A stretch of 64,000 nucleotides of DNA from Paracoccaceae bacterium (GTDB lineage Bacteria; Pseudomonadota; Alphaproteobacteria; Rhodobacterales; Rhodobacteraceae): assembly GCA_014323795.1 (NCBI GenBank), contig JACONK010000008.1, positions 7,738 through 71,737 of the forward strand, read 5' to 3'. The notes under the pieces are model-generated. The model was not told the origin of the DNA. It searched no databases and saw nothing but the letters and a program-made list of their open reading frames with translations. A program made the position numbers and the translations under genes. Below, piece after piece: positions 19,409 to 31,175 of this stretch; position 1 is the first letter of the stretch; every line of letters starts with the position of its first letter.

Positions 19409-21279
19409 AGGCCCGCGTCCAGACCCATGATCCGGTTGTTGATCCGGTTGATGGCAGCATGGTTAAGCCGGACGCGGCTGCGATTCTGCAGCGCACGTGA
19501 GAAGAGGTTCAGCATATCCACTGCCACGCCTGCATCGCGCCGGGCCTGGATCGTGAGCAGTGTTGCCTCCGCGCCTTCCTGTTCTGGGTCAAACGGGATG
19601 ATGTCGGTCACGCGGGCAAGAATGACCCGGCCCGCATCCTCAATGATCGCGATATCACCTTCGGATTCCAGGCTGAATATCTCAGGCACCGTGGCGGGGG
19701 GCAGATCGTCTACAAAGCTCGTCCTGGTCAATGTTTCTTCGACGTTCCAGATCAGTTCATCCGGTTCCGTGCCAGCGGCAATCTCTGCAACAAATCCCCG
19801 GGCCATTTTCTGCAGTGCCGCGACCGTTTGATCCGTTTGCCAGTCTGACCTGACACGATCACGAATGTCGGCAAGCGGGATATCCGCGGGCTCCACAATC
19901 CCGTCAAGCCGGAGAGAGAGCACCCCGCCGTCGGCTAAATCGATAATCTCTGGAAAATCGTCCTTGTGCGCCGATTCCGCAGCAGTGCGGAAGGCCTCAT
20001 AGCCCGTGATCGGATCAGTCGATTCAACGCTGTAATTGATGGTGGAGACGACCATTTTCGTCTCCGAGCCCAGTTCTTCTATCGTGGCACCGGCGGCAAG
20101 CAGGTCATCAATTTCTTCCACCAGCTCATTGATAAGGTACCGGGCCGCTTCACCGGCGAGCTCATCGCGCAGTTCAGGCAAGGCATCCTCAAAACTGGTG
20201 CTGTCGGCGGCGAGCACAGCATTGATGCGGAAAAGTGCGGGGCCAAGCCCGCTTTCAACCGGGCCGACAACGCCGGGGCTTTCGGCAGTAAAAACGATGT
20301 CAGCCGCTGCCGGGGCCAGGCTGCCGCGTTCAACGGCACCCAGGGAAATGTCCGCTTCCGCCAGGCCGCGTTCGCTGATGAGGCGGGTGAAGGACGCCTC
20401 GCCCGTATCAAGACGCGTACGTGCCTCCTGTGCTGTTGCCGTATCCGGGAAGACAAGCCGATCAACCACCCGGCGTTCCGGCTGGTTGAACCGGTCAAAC
20501 TGATCATCATAAGCACCGCGCACATCCTCTTCGGGAATGTTTACCTTGTCTGTCAGGGCCGCCGGATCAAGCCAGGCATAAGTGATCTGCCGGGTTAGCG
20601 GAGAGCGGTATTGTTCAATGTTTTCCTTGTAATACGCCTCCAACTGCGCATCCGTTGAAGCCGGTATTTCTTCCTGCAATGCTTCTGCTGTCAGCTCCGC
20701 CCATTCGGCAAATCTCTCCTCCCGGGCAAAGTTCATCAGCACACGGGCACCGATACCGGTTCCGTCTACACCGCCGATCAGGGCAGCTTCCAGAATGCCG
20801 CGCGCGATTTCCTTACGCAGCAGGGATTCGTACTCTGCCGCAGAAATGCCAAGCCGGTGGGTAAGATAGAATTCATACCCCTCCCGATCAAAACTGCCAT
20901 TGATCCCCGCGAACTGCGGGTTTGAAACAAGCGCATTGCGCACCGCCTCATCGCCGACAGACAGGCCTTTGGCCGAAACTTCGTTGTTGAGCGCAGCAAT
21001 GCCGACAATGGCGTCGAGCACCTGGGCCTGAATGCCGCTTTCCAAAATCTCTGACGGGGACAGCACACGGTCCCGGGACATGCTCATCCGCCGGATCGCG
21101 TTCCGCAGGCCAGTGGCATAGGGTGTGATTTCGATGGGTTCATCTCCGACTGATCCGATGGTGCGAAGAGTGCCGCCGGTCAGCCCGCCGATACCAAAGC
21201 CGGCCAGGCCAACCATCAGAAGGCCGATCACGACCCACATGACCCTGGAATTGCCGCTTCCGCGCATGGATTTAAGCAT
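19405..21279 (-). CDS. ppiD: Membrane-anchored periplasmic peptidyl-prolyl isomerase/chaperone, PpiD type
   Basis: A SurA/PpiD-like folding factor of the cell envelope, 624 residues. A short cytoplasmic start is followed by one membrane segment (about residues 13-32), then a SurA-N-like helical region, then a divergent parvulin domain (around VVDRLVFPDTATAQEARTRL and ISLGAVERGSLAPA), then a second helical region. The length matches PpiD (about 620) rather than SurA. The parvulin active-site residues are not obvious, so chaperone rather than isomerase activity is likely. It is translationally coupled to trpE downstream. Confidence 0.88.
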   Translation of the reverse strand: MLKSMRGSGNSRVMWVVIGLLMVGLAGFGIGGLTGGTLRTIGSVGDEPIEITPYATGLRNAIRRMSMSRDRVLSPSEILESGIQAQVLDAIVGIAALNNEVSAKGLSVGDEAVRNALVSNPQFAGINGSFDREGYEFYLTHRLGISAAEYESLLRKEIARGILEAALIGGVDGTGIGARVLMNFAREERFAEWAELTAEALQEEIPASTDAQLEAYYKENIEQYRSPLTRQITYAWLDPAALTDKVNIPEEDVRGAYDDQFDRFNQPERRVVDRLVFPDTATAQEARTRLDTGEASFTRLISERGLAEADISLGAVERGSLAPAAADIVFTAESPGVVGPVESGLGPALFRINAVLAADSTSFEDALPELRDELAGEAARYLINELVEEIDDLLAAGATIEELGSETKMVVSTINYSVESTDPITGYEAFRTAAESAHKDDFPEIIDLADGGVLSLRLDGIVEPADIPLADIRDRVRSDWQTDQTVAALQKMARGFVAEIAAGTEPDELIWNVEETLTRTSFVDDLPPATVPEIFSLESEGDIAIIEDAGRVILARVTDIIPFDPEQEGAEATLLTIQARRDAGVAVDMLNLFSRALQNRSRVRLNHAAINRINNRIMGLDAGL

Positions 21280-21378
21280 TTCGCCGCCCTGTTTATGGCT
21301 TCCGGGACGTTTTAGGGGGCCAATTTGCGGGTTGCAAGCAGGATACGCGCAAGAATGGGTCAGGCAGCCCGCGCCCGG

Positions 21379-22569
21379 CTATATGTCAAGGCAGGAAAGC
21401 CGCTCAACAACGCGGGCAAGGTTAGCGGTATCCACATTGGCAAACGCGATACGCACATGCGCCTCTGCCATACCGGTGCCGCCTTCAGCCCGTGCGGGGC
21501 CAAACATCGTTCCGGGCAGTAAAAGCACAGCCGCCTCTTCCACAATCCGCCGGGCGACCGCATCACTGGGCAGATCAAACGGGTGGGCAGCGTAAGCGAA
21601 ATAGGCACCACAGCCTTTTATCGTCCAGCCGGGCAAGGATTTGAATCCCTTCACCACAGCTGCCCGGCGGCGCAGGATCTCTTCCCGTTCCCGTGCCAGC
21701 CAGACGCCGAGGTTTTTCATACCCCAGAGTGCGGCACGCTGGCCCAGCTGGCCGGGACAGATCGTCATGGTATCCAGGAATTTCTCTGCCTGAGTCAGGC
21801 GGTCCTGGCTGGTGATCAGTGTGCCGACCCGGTGGCCGGTTAACCTGTAGGCCTTGGAAAAACTGTAGAGCTGAATCAGTGTCTGATCCCAATCCGGATC
21901 GGTGAAAAGATCGTGGGGTGCGCTGGTTTCGCTGTGAAAATCCCGGTAGGTTTCATCGATGATCAGGGCGAGCCCGCGGCTGTGCGCCAGTTCATAAAAG
22001 GCGCGTACCAGTTCCACCGGGTATTCGGCCCCTGTGGGATTGTTGGGAGATACAAGTATGATCGCACGGGTGGAACTGTTGATCAACGCTGCTACCGCCC
22101 CGGGGTCTGGCAGCAGGTCCGCACCGCAGGTGTGTACACGGGTTTCTACTGCGGCCATATCGAGCCACATCTTGTGATTGAAATACCAGGGCGCAGACAG
22201 GATTACGCTGTCCCCCGGTGCGGCAAGGGTCGCGATGGCTGCACAGAATGCCTGGTTACACCCCGCCGTGATCGCCACGTTTTCTGCCCCAATCCGGCCA
22301 CCATAGGCCACCGACCAATCGGCGGCGACCTGTTCCCGCAGGGCGGGCAGGCCCTTGGCCGGGCCATAAACATGGGTTGTCGGATCTTCCATCACTGCCT
22401 GGGCCATGGCCTGGCGCAGACCGAGGGGCGGCGGGTCGGCGGGCGCGGCCTGGCTGATGTTGAGCAGCGGCTTGTCCGCCGGCAGATCCGCCGCGTTGAC
22501 CCAGCCGCAGGCTTCCATGATCGGAGGTGCGACCGTGCCGATCAGGCATGGGTTCAGGGGGCTGTGCAT
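21379..22569 (-). CDS. PLP-dependent class I/II aminotransferase
   Basis: A fold-type I aminotransferase of 396 residues. The PLP lysine lies in LYSFSKAYRLTGHRVG, the substrate/PLP motif in LVSPNNPTGAEYP, and a C-terminal Arg region near HVRIAFANVD. The track ORF includes an implausible N-terminal extension; ATG 22569 (MHSPLNPCLIGTVAPPIMEA) gives the family length. The substrate cannot be told from sequence; aspartate or aromatic amino acids are typical for this fold. It lies downstream of hemB on the same strand, about 150 bp away. Confidence 0.85.
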   Translation of the reverse strand: MHSPLNPCLIGTVAPPIMEACGWVNAADLPADKPLLNISQAAPADPPPLGLRQAMAQAVMEDPTTHVYGPAKGLPALREQVAADWSVAYGGRIGAENVAITAGCNQAFCAAIATLAAPGDSVILSAPWYFNHKMWLDMAAVETRVHTCGADLLPDPGAVAALINSSTRAIILVSPNNPTGAEYPVELVRAFYELAHSRGLALIIDETYRDFHSETSAPHDLFTDPDWDQTLIQLYSFSKAYRLTGHRVGTLITSQDRLTQAEKFLDTMTICPGQLGQRAALWGMKNLGVWLAREREEILRRRAAVVKGFKSLPGWTIKGCGAYFAYAAHPFDLPSDAVARRIVEEAAVLLLPGTMFGPARAEGGTGMAEAHVRIAFANVDTANLARVVERLSCLDI

Positions 22570-22718
22570 GGGCGCAACCCTAGCCTGGCGATTTGCGCTG
22601 GCAAGGGTTATTGACAGATCGGGTATTGCCCGGGCCATTTCCTTGCCATAGCAGGCCCGCCGACCTTGCCGCCGGCTGCCAAATCCACGGCGTTCCTGCC
22701 CTCTTTCCGGCTGGCGGG

Positions 22719-23711
22719 TCAGGCCATCGCCTCGGCCACCTCCAGGGCAAAGTAGGTCAGGATACCCGTACAGCCCGCACGTTTGAAGCCGCACAGGCTT
22801 TCCATCACCACCTTGTCCCGGTCAATCCAGCCCCGTTCGCCCGCCGCCGCGATCATCGCGTATTCGCCGGAAACCTGATAGGCGCAGGTGGGCACACCGA
22901 GCTCCGATATGCGCCGACAGATGTCAAGATAGGGCATGCCGGGTTTGACCATCACCATGTCGGCCCCTTCCTCAAGGTCACGCAAGACGAGGCGCAGGGC
23001 CTCATCCGTATTGCCCGGATCCATCTGGTAGGTCTTCTTGTCACCCTTCAGTGACCGGGATGCGCCCACTGCATCCCGGAACGGCCCGTAGAAGGCCGAC
23101 GCGTATTTGGCCGCGTAGCTCATGATCGCCACATCAGGAAAATCATTTGCTTCCAGCGCGCGGCGTATCACGCCGATGCGCCCGTCCATCATATCGGAGG
23201 GACCCAGGATATCCGCGCCCGCCTCTGCCTGCGCAAGTGCCTGTTTTTCCAGTGCCAGAAGTGTTTCGTCGTTAACCACCCTGCCGTCGCGGACAAGCCC
23301 GTCATGCCCGTCGGAGCTGTAAGGGTCGAGTGCTACATCAAGCATGATGCCGATATCCGGCACCCGGGCCCTGATCGCGCGGGTCGCCCGATTGATGAGG
23401 TTGTCGGGGTTCCAGGCCTCCTCACACGTTGGCGTCTTGTGCCTGTCGGCGGTGTAGGGAAACAGCGCGATTATCGGGATGCCTGCGTCCGTGGCGCGCC
23501 GGGCAGCCTCCACAACCCTGTCGACAGAGCGGCGCAGGACGCCGGGCATGCTTTCAACCGGTTCTTCCACCCCGTCGCCGTCGCGCACGAATATGGGCCA
23601 GATAAGATCTTTCCGGCTCAGCCCGTGTTCACGGGTCAGGTCGCGCATCCAGGATGTACGCCGCAAACGGCGCGGTCTGTGGGCGGGAAACGGGGCAGGG
23701 GTAACAGGCAT
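22719..23711 (-). CDS. hemB: Delta-aminolevulinic acid dehydratase (porphobilinogen synthase)
   Basis: HemB condenses two 5-aminolevulinate molecules to porphobilinogen in tetrapyrrole synthesis. The 330-residue product has the Schiff-base lysines in SYAAKYASAFYGPFRDA and MVMVKPGMPYLDI, and VSGEYAMI nearby. The metal site reads LDVALDPYSSDGHDG with Asp in place of the zinc-binding cysteines, indicating the Mg-dependent, zinc-independent class typical of Rhodobacter-like bacteria. ATG 23711 with AAGGAG seven bases upstream is a better start than the ORF-track start. Confidence 0.95.
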   Translation of the reverse strand: MPVTPAPFPAHRPRRLRRTSWMRDLTREHGLSRKDLIWPIFVRDGDGVEEPVESMPGVLRRSVDRVVEAARRATDAGIPIIALFPYTADRHKTPTCEEAWNPDNLINRATRAIRARVPDIGIMLDVALDPYSSDGHDGLVRDGRVVNDETLLALEKQALAQAEAGADILGPSDMMDGRIGVIRRALEANDFPDVAIMSYAAKYASAFYGPFRDAVGASRSLKGDKKTYQMDPGNTDEALRLVLRDLEEGADMVMVKPGMPYLDICRRISELGVPTCAYQVSGEYAMIAAAGERGWIDRDKVVMESLCGFKRAGCTGILTYFALEVAEAMA

Positions 23712-23923
23712 AATCCGGCTCCTTCGGATCAATACCTATCGCCTGGCAGACGCATGTGGCAAGCCCTGCTGACATCCTCGTATGGGATCGTCCGTGTGCT
23801 GTTGTGCCTCCGGGCCGCGCACTGGACGCCGGGTCTGCTCCATGGCAAGGTGCGGTGCAGGGATAGCAACCCGTCTGATAAGATAATCCGCTTCGCTATC
23901 GGTGAACAAAAGAAAGTCTGTAA

Positions 23924-24396
<473 letters not shown>

Positions 24397-24716
24397 GACG
24401 AAACCTGTTCGGTCCCTGTGCCGGGCAGGTCGCGGTATAGAAGTCCGTCTGATGAGGCAGCAGGAATTGCTGCGGGGCAGACAGGGTGCGGTATTGAATT
24501 CTCGTTGCGCTTCCTTTTTCCGAAAGCGAATCGGTGCTGCCTCGTCAGACAGGGTGCGCTCCTGAGTCGCCTTCGCCCAGGCGCGTTGTGCTGTTTATCC
24601 CTGAGATTGGCCCCCGGGACCGGCCCGTCAACCGGGTGATGGGCCGCAGCACTATCCTCTTGTCAGCCTTCCGGGGCGTCAGCGCACCTCTTCTTGCATC
24701 CCGTGCTTGATTATCC
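24397..24716. other. Gene-free stretch before mfd
   Basis: No protein-like ORF is seen. A 13-nt direct repeat (cagacagggtgcg) occurs at about 24478-24490 and 24546-24558. It presumably holds the end of the secreted-protein transcript and the mfd promoter, but I cannot point to either element. Confidence 0.35.
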
Positions 24717-27700
24717 ATGGGCCGGACGCTAAGTGCCGCGGCTATGGCAGACGGGCAGGATATGGGCAGCGTCACGATTTCGGGCGCACCGGAAGGGTTT
24801 GACGCAACCCTGATCGCACGGGCGGCAGCGGACAGACAGGTGTTGCATGTGGCCAGGGATGATGCCCGGCACCGCGCAATGCGCATGGCACTCGGCTTTG
24901 TGGCACCTGGTCTGCCGGTCTTCTCTTTTCCGGCATGGGACTGTCTGCCTTATGACCGCATGTCGCCGAACCCGGAGATCTCCGCCGCCCGCATGGGGTT
25001 GCTCGCAATGCTCGCGGGCGGGTTTGACCGGCCATTTGTACTGCTGACCACGATCAGTGCCGTCGCCCAGCGGATACCTGTACGCACACTGGTAGCGGAG
25101 GCAAGTTTTACCGCGACAGTGGGCCGACAGCTTGATGTGGCGGGTTTGCGCAACTACTTCGCACGCATGGGGTTCACCCAGGCGGCGACAGTGACCGAAC
25201 CCGGAAATTTTGCCATTCGCGGTGGTTTGATAGACGTCTATCCACCGGGCGAGACAGGGCCGGTTCGGCTTGATATGTTCGGAGATGTGCTGGACAATGC
25301 CCGGCGGTTCGATCCGGTAAACCAGCGCACGACAGAGAATCTGGAACGGCTGGAGCTTGCCCCTGTCAGCGAAGTGATCCTGGATGAGCCATCGATCCGG
25401 CGGTTCCGCCGGAATTACCGAACAGAATTCGGCACCACGGGCACCGATGACCCGCTTTATGAGGCGGTCAGTGTCGGCCAGAAACACGCAGGGGCAGAGC
25501 ATTGGCTGCCCTTCTTTCATGAGCGGCTGGAGACACTCTTTGATTATGTCCCCGGTGCAACGCTGTTCCTTGACGACCGGGTTGAGGCTGCGCGGGAAGC
25601 GCGGTGGCAGACGATAGTCGATCAATACAGCGCACGGGTTGAAGCCTTGCGGTCCAAATCGCGGATCGACAGTATTTATAAGCCCTGCCCGCCAGGACTT
25701 TTGTACCTCGATAAGGATGCTTTTACAGCAATAACGGCGGGCCACGCAAAGAAGCATCTGAGCGTATTACCCCAATCCACAGGTGCTGGCGTGATTGACG
25801 CCGGCGGGCGCATCGGGCGTAATTTTGCACCAGAGCGAAAATCAGAAAAAGTAATCCTTTTCAGTGCTTTAGCAAACCATGTGAAGGCACACCGCACGGA
25901 AAGCCAGGTGATCATCGCCAGCTGGTCCGATGGTGCACGGGAACGGCTTTCGGGCCTTCTCGCCGACCAGGGTGTGATCGGCCTGAACACAATTGATCGC
26001 CTGCCTGAAAACCCCCAAAAGGGTACCGTATGCCTCGCCGTCTGGCCGTTGGACGAAGGGTTCGAGGCACCGGGCCTGACAGTGATTTCCGAACAGGACG
26101 TGCTCGGCGACCGGCTGATTCGCGCCCCGCGCAGGAAGCGGCGGGCGGAAAATTTTCTGACGGAGACGACGAACCTCGGCACCGGTGACCTGGTTGTGCA
26201 CATCGACCACGGTATCGGGTGCTATAAGGGGCTGGAGACAGTCACTGTCGCCGGTGCGCCGCACGATTGCCTGCTTTTGGAATATGCCAAGGGTGATCGC
26301 CTGTACCTGCCAGTGGAAAATATCGAACTTCTTAGCCGGTACGGCCACAAGGAAGGAATGCTTGACCGGCTGGGCGGCAGTGCCTGGCAGGCCAGGAAGG
26401 CCAGTTTGAAGAAGCGTATCCGGGAGATGGCGGATAAGCTCATTCGCGTTGCTGCTGAACGTGCGTTGCGCAAGGCGGCGGTGATGGTTCCCCCCGCGGA
26501 TACCTGGGACACCTTCTGTGCACGGTTTCCCTATGCAGAGACGGACGATCAGCTGAATGCTATCGGGGACGTGGTCGAAGACCTGGCCTCCGGAACGCCG
26601 ATGGACAGGCTGGTGTGCGGCGACGTGGGCTTCGGCAAGACGGAGGTTGCCCTGCGTGCGGCTTTTCTTGCGGCGCATGCCGGGGTGCAGGTTGCCGTGA
26701 TTGCACCGACGACCCTGCTGGCCCGGCAGCATTACAAGAGTTTTTCAGAACGCTTCCGTGGCACAGGCATCCGGATTCGCCACCTGTCGCGGTTTGTCTC
26801 TGCCAAAGAGGCTGCCGTCACGCGGAATGAGATATGCGACGGCAGGGTTGAGATCGTCGTGGGCACCCATGCACTTTTGGCCAGGGGGGTCAATTTTGCC
26901 CGCCTCGGCCTCCTGGTGATCGACGAAGAACAACACTTCGGCGTGGCTCACAAGGAACGGCTAAAGGAGCTTCGGTCCGACATCCACGTCCTCACACTTA
27001 CAGCCACACCGATCCCGCGCACATTGCAGATGTCACTTTCCGGTGTGCGTGATCTGTCGATCATCGGTACGCCACCGGTTGATCGGCTCGCCATCCGCAC
27101 CTATGTCAGCGAATTTGATACAGTCACCCTGCGCGAAGCACTGCTGCGTGAACATTACCGTGGCGGGCAGTCCTTCTTCGTCGTCCCGCGCATCGCCGAT
27201 CAGCCGGACATTGAAGAGTTCCTCAGGTCCGAGGTGCCGGAGGTCACCTACGTCGTTGCCAACGGCAAGATGCTGCCGGGTGCGCTCGACGAGCGGATGA
27301 ACGCCTTCTACGACGGTAAATACGACGTGCTGCTGGCCACGACCATCGTGGAATCAGGCCTTGATATACCCACTGCGAACACGATGATTGTGCACCGGGC
27401 AGATATGTTCGGGCTGGCGCAGCTCTACCAGATCCGGGGGCGGGTAGGGCGTTCAAAAACGAGGGCTTATGCGTATCTGACGACAAAGCCAGGGGTTCCG
27501 CTGACGCCCAATGCAGAGAAACGCCTGCGTATGCTGGGATCGCTTGACAGCCTCGGGGCAGGTTTTGCGCTGGCAAGCCAGGATCTCGATATCCGCGGGG
27601 CCGGGAACCTTCTGGGAGACGCACAATCCGGCCACATCCGCGAGGTAGGATTTGAACTCTACCAGGAAATGCTGGAGGAGGCGATCACCAGAATGAAAAC

Positions 27701-28181
27701 CGGCGGGCCGGAGGATTTCCCTGACGCTGCCGACGGATGGTCACCGCAGATCAACCTGGGCGTTCCGGTCCTGATTCCCGCGGATTATGTCGGGGATCTG
27801 GACGTCCGCCTCGGCCTCTACCGCCGGCTGTCAGAACTTTCAACCAGGGTGGAGCTCGAAGGTTTCGCAGCAGAACTCATTGACCGCTTCGGCAATCTGC
27901 CCGACGAGGTTGAAACCCTGCTCCGTGTTGTACGCATCAAGGCCATGTGTTACCGTGCCGGGATTGCCCAACTTGACGGTGGCCCCAAAGGGGCGGTCAT
28001 CCGGTTCCGGAACGACAAATTTTCCAACCCGGCTGGCCTGGTGGAGTATTTTCAGGCTTCCAACGGCACGGCGCGACTGAAAGACAACAAGGTCGTCGTG
28101 CGCAGAAACTGGGACAAGGACACCCAAAAGATCAAGGGGGCCTACATCATCGTGCGGGATTTGGCGCGGCTTGCCGCCTGA
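24717..28181 (+). CDS. mfd: Transcription-repair coupling factor Mfd
   Basis: Mfd removes RNA polymerase stalled at lesions and recruits UvrA. The 1154-residue product has the UvrB-like N-terminal region, the RNA-polymerase-interacting domain ([19 protein letters not shown] near residue 490), the helicase core with Walker [15 protein letters not shown] and the DEEQHFG box, the translocation region ([20 protein letters not shown]), and the TRCF C-terminal domain. The length is normal. ATG 24717 gives nine extra residues compared with ATG 24744; either is possible. It is convergent with glyA across 91 bp. Confidence 0.95.
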   Translation: MGRTLSAAAMADGQDMGSVTISGAPEGFDATLIARAAADRQVLHVARDDARHRAMRMALGFVAPGLPVFSFPAWDCLPYDRMSPNPEISAARMGLLAMLAGGFDRPFVLLTTISAVAQRIPVRTLVAEASFTATVGRQLDVAGLRNYFARMGFTQAATVTEPGNFAIRGGLIDVYPPGETGPVRLDMFGDVLDNARRFDPVNQRTTENLERLELAPVSEVILDEPSIRRFRRNYRTEFGTTGTDDPLYEAVSVGQKHAGAEHWLPFFHERLETLFDYVPGATLFLDDRVEAAREARWQTIVDQYSARVEALRSKSRIDSIYKPCPPGLLYLDKDAFTAITAGHAKKHLSVLPQSTGAGVIDAGGRIGRNFAPERKSEKVILFSALANHVKAHRTESQVIIASWSDGARERLSGLLADQGVIGLNTIDRLPENPQKGTVCLAVWPLDEGFEAPGLTVISEQDVLGDRLIRAPRRKRRAENFLTETTNLGTGDLVVHIDHGIGCYKGLETVTVAGAPHDCLLLEYAKGDRLYLPVENIELLSRYGHKEGMLDRLGGSAWQARKASLKKRIREMADKLIRVAAERALRKAAVMVPPADTWDTFCARFPYAETDDQLNAIGDVVEDLASGTPMDRLVCGDVGFGKTEVALRAAFLAAHAGVQVAVIAPTTLLARQHYKSFSERFRGTGIRIRHLSRFVSAKEAAVTRNEICDGRVEIVVGTHALLARGVNFARLGLLVIDEEQHFGVAHKERLKELRSDIHVLTLTATPIPRTLQMSLSGVRDLSIIGTPPVDRLAIRTYVSEFDTVTLREALLREHYRGGQSFFVVPRIADQPDIEEFLRSEVPEVTYVVANGKMLPGALDERMNAFYDGKYDVLLATTIVESGLDIPTANTMIVHRADMFGLAQLYQIRGRVGRSKTRAYAYLTTKPGVPLTPNAEKRLRMLGSLDSLGAGFALASQDLDIRGAGNLLGDAQSGHIREVGFELYQEMLEEAITRMKTGGPEDFPDAADGWSPQINLGVPVLIPADYVGDLDVRLGLYRRLSELSTRVELEGFAAELIDRFGNLPDEVETLLRVVRIKAMCYRAGIAQLDGGPKGAVIRFRNDKFSNPAGLVEYFQASNGTARLKDNKVVVRRNWDKDTQKIKGAYIIVRDLARLAA

Positions 28182-28272
28182 ACTCTTGCCCAAATCGCAC
28201 CGATTGCGTATTTTGAAAACAGAAACCTGGATTCAGAACGGATCGGTTATTTCGCTGATCCGGTGTCCGGGA

Positions 28273-29556
28273 CTACATCCCTTCATAAACCGGGAAGCGG
28301 GCGCAAAGTGCCCCTGCCTTTGCCTTGACGGCCTCTTCGGTGGCGTTGTTGCTGTCTTCCCCGTGGACCGCCAGCCCATCGACGATTTCCACGATCATAT
28401 CAGCGATCTGGCGAAATTGTTCCTCACCAAATCCGCGGGTGGTTCCGGCGGGTGTACCCAGACGGATGCCGGAGGTGATTGCGGGTTTTTCCGGGTCAAA
28501 CGGGATGCCGTTTTTGTTGGTGGTGATATGCGCACGATTGAGCGCCTTTTCGGTGGCGTTGCCTTTCACGCCTTTGGGGCGCAGGTCAACGAGCATCACG
28601 TGAGTGTCCGTGCCCCCCGTCACGATATCAAGCCCGCCGCAAATTAGCTGGTCGGCCAGGGCCTGTGCATTGGTGATCACCTGTTTTTGATAGTCGATAA
28701 AGCCCGGCTCCAGTGCTTCGCCGAAAGCCACGGCCTTGGCTGCGATCACATGCATCAGCGGGCCACCCTGGATGCCCGGGAAAATGGCCGAATCTACCTT
28801 TTTGGCGATGTCTTCGTCATTCGTCAGTATCATGCCGCCGCGCGGGCCACGCAGGGTTTTGTGCGTGGTTGTCGTGACCGCATGACAGTGCGGGAAGGGC
28901 GACGGATAAAGGCCTGTTGCGATTAGCCCGGCGAAGTGGGCCACGTCGGCCAGCACATAGGCATCAACGGTATCGGCGATTTCCCGGACGCGGATAAAGT
29001 CAATCATCCGCGGAATGGCAGAACCCCCGGCGATTATCATCCTGGGCTTATGTTCGGCGGCCAGATCGGCCATCTGGTCGTAATCAATCATGTTGTCATG
29101 GCGGCGCACACCGTACTGGATTGCGTTAAACCATTTGCCGGATTGATTCGGCTTTGCCCCGTGGGTCAGGTGGCCGCCGGCATCAAGGCTCATTCCGAGG
29201 ATCGTGTCACCCGGCTGCAGGAGTGCCTGAAAAACGCCCTGGTTCGCCTGGCTGCCGGAGTGCGGCTGCACATTGGCGAAATCACATTTGAACAGTTTGC
29301 ATGCCCGCCTGATCGCCAGTGTTTCGGCAATGTCAACAAATGCGCATCCCCCATAGTAGCGGCGGCCCGAATAGCCTTCGGCGTATTTGTTGGTCATGAC
29401 CGAGCCCTGCGCCTCCAGAACCGCTTTGGAAACAATGTTTTCCGAGGCGATCAACTCAATCTCATCCCGCTGGCGGGAGAGTTCCTTGCCTATGGCGGCA
29501 TAAATTTCCGGGTCTTGGGAAGCGAGGTTTTGGGTGAAAAACGCTGAATCCGGCAT
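28273..29556 (-). CDS. glyA: Serine hydroxymethyltransferase
   Basis: GlyA interconverts serine and glycine with tetrahydrofolate, supplying one-carbon units. The 427-residue enzyme has [34 protein letters not shown] and the PLP lysine in [15 protein letters not shown]. The track ORF is too long by 145 residues; ATG 29556 ([19 protein letters not shown]) with ribosome binding site AGGAAGGAAAG fixes the start. Confidence 0.96.
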   Translation of the reverse strand: MPDSAFFTQNLASQDPEIYAAIGKELSRQRDEIELIASENIVSKAVLEAQGSVMTNKYAEGYSGRRYYGGCAFVDIAETLAIRRACKLFKCDFANVQPHSGSQANQGVFQALLQPGDTILGMSLDAGGHLTHGAKPNQSGKWFNAIQYGVRRHDNMIDYDQMADLAAEHKPRMIIAGGSAIPRMIDFIRVREIADTVDAYVLADVAHFAGLIATGLYPSPFPHCHAVTTTTHKTLRGPRGGMILTNDEDIAKKVDSAIFPGIQGGPLMHVIAAKAVAFGEALEPGFIDYQKQVITNAQALADQLICGGLDIVTGGTDTHVMLVDLRPKGVKGNATEKALNRAHITTNKNGIPFDPEKPAITSGIRLGTPAGTTRGFGEEQFRQIADMIVEIVDGLAVHGEDSNNATEEAVKAKAGALCARFPVYEGM

Positions 29557-30098
29557 GGTCTTTCCTTCCTGTTGTGCCGTGCCGGTTCGGCAAACCCGGC
29601 ATATCCGATACGGTCTGCGGGCGACCATGCGCCCGGGAATCATATCGTATGTAGGATGAACGCGGCCCGGGGGAAAGCGGATTTTTGCCCGGTGGTGCGC
29701 CAGGGACATCTTCGTGCGGATGATGGCCGGTTTTGCCGCCGGGCACCTCCCCGCCCCCCGGAAAGCGGTGCGCAGCCCCTGACAAGGGATAACGACAGGG
29801 CACAGCGGGCCCCTGCCTTCCGCGATAACCGGTGCAAGGGCAGGTGCAACCGACAGGGAAAACCGGATGAAACAGACAATCGCCGCCGCGCCGGCAGCAA
29901 TCCTGCCTGCAACATCGACCTGGACAAATGAGTGCAACCGGGTGGAGGAGAGCTTCTGAAGACAGCAATACCTGGCCGGGCGCGTGGCAGCCTGCATTGA
30001 CGCGGGCGCGGATATTGAGGCACCGGGCGCAAACTGTGTATATTGCGCTTCTGCCTAAACATGGGTAAAATGGACGGAAATTATAAAGGAGGCCGCTT
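29557..30098. other. Gene-free stretch between glyA and the AI-2E family gene
   Basis: The divergent intergenic region holds the promoters of both flanking genes. Open frames here are Arg/Pro/Cys-rich shadows. A minus-strand segment upstream of glyA reads [20 protein letters not shown], which could be a small membrane peptide or chance. I looked for glycine, SAM and THF riboswitch cores near the glyA start and did not recognise one. Confidence 0.35.
30085..30092 (+). promoter_or_regulatory. Strong Shine-Dalgarno deciding a TTG start
   Basis: AAAGGAGG lies six bases before TTG 30099. This makes TTG, rather than the internal GTG at 30105, the likely initiator of the AI-2E family transporter gene. 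Confidence 0.75.
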
Positions 30099-31175
30099 TT
30101 GGCAGTGACATCACAGGAACAGATCCGATACTGGGGCATCTGGGCGGTGGCCGTCCTGTTTACGCTCTGGTTTCTGGGCGATGTGCTGCTGCCCTTTGTG
30201 ACGGGTATGGCGATCGCCTACTTCCTTAACCCAATTGCTGATCATTTGGAAAGGGTCGGTTTCAGCCGTGTGATTGCGACCACAATTATCACGGTTTGTG
30301 CGCTCTTCGCCTTGCTTTTGATGCTGTTTTTCCTCATCCCGCTTCTGGGACGCCAAATTGAGGCACTGGTGGCTGCAGCACCGGGCTATGTGTCCCGGAC
30401 ACAGGCCGCGATTTCGGCGCAGTTTCCGGAATTGGCTGATGAGGATTCCGCCATCCGTCAGGGGCTGGCGTTCGTGACGGATTTCATCCAGTCGCGCACT
30501 GCGCAACTGGCGCAGGCTCTTCTGCAATCGGCACTCTCGCTTGTGGATTTTGTCATCTTCATCGTCGTGGCCCCGGTGGTGGCCTTTTATATGCTGCTCG
30601 ACTGGGGCAGGATGATTGCAAAGGTCGACAGCTGGATCCCGCGCGATCACCTGAAAATCGTGCGCCAACTGGCCCGGGAGGTAGACATTGTGCTGGCAGG
30701 TTTCGTGCGTGGCCAGATGACCGTCTGCATGATTCTGGGCACCTTTTATGCGATCGCCCTGATGATCACGGGTTTGCAGTTCGGCCTGGTTGTGGGTATG
30801 GTCGCGGGGCTGCTGACATTCATTCCCTACGTGGGTTCTGTTATCGGTGGCGTGTTGTCGATTGGGCTGGCGTTGTTCCAATTCTGGGATACCCCGCAGT
30901 GGGTGGGGGTGGTCGCCATCATTTTCGTGGCCGGCCAGATGCTTGAAGGCAATTTTCTGACTCCGAAGCTTGTCGGCGGCTCCGTCGGGTTGCATCCGGT
31001 ATGGCTGATGTTTGCGCTATCGACCTTTGGCACACTCCTCGGCTTTACAGGCCTGCTGGTTGCAGTGCCGGTGGCGGCTTGTCTCGGCGTTTTCTTCCGT
31101 TTCGGCGTGGGCCAGTATCTGACGGGGCGACTTTACACCGGACATGCCGGTAAAGAGCCTTCAACGGATGATTGA
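30099..31175 (+). CDS. perM: AI-2E/PerM-family membrane protein
   Basis: A PerM/AI-2E exporter-family protein, 358 residues with about eight membrane segments, beginning YWGIWAVAVLFTLWFLGDVL. The family motifs PFVTGMAIAYFLNPIADHLE, GLVVGMVAGLLTFIPYVGSVI and LTPKLVGGSVGLHPVWLMF are present. Members have been linked to AI-2 export, Na+/H+ antiport or unknown roles, so the substrate is not assigned. The TTG start is supported by a strong AAAGGAGG. Its stop overlaps the start of hdaA, giving translational coupling of a transporter with a replication regulator, an arrangement I recall as conserved in alphaproteobacteria. Confidence 0.88.
   Translation: MAVTSQEQIRYWGIWAVAVLFTLWFLGDVLLPFVTGMAIAYFLNPIADHLERVGFSRVIATTIITVCALFALLLMLFFLIPLLGRQIEALVAAAPGYVSRTQAAISAQFPELADEDSAIRQGLAFVTDFIQSRTAQLAQALLQSALSLVDFVIFIVVAPVVAFYMLLDWGRMIAKVDSWIPRDHLKIVRQLAREVDIVLAGFVRGQMTVCMILGTFYAIALMITGLQFGLVVGMVAGLLTFIPYVGSVIGGVLSIGLALFQFWDTPQWVGVVAIIFVAGQMLEGNFLTPKLVGGSVGLHPVWLMFALSTFGTLLGFTGLLVAVPVAACLGVFFRFGVGQYLTGRLYTGHAGKEPSTDD

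Noticed and set aside
29557-29700. Riboswitch upstream of glyA
   Set aside because: Inverted repeats exist, but I could not match the conserved core of glycine, SAM or folate riboswitches.
28273-29997. GlyA with a 145-residue N-terminal extension
   Set aside because: The extension is Arg/Pro/Cys-rich non-coding read-through; a strong ribosome binding site precedes ATG 29556, which gives the family N-terminus.
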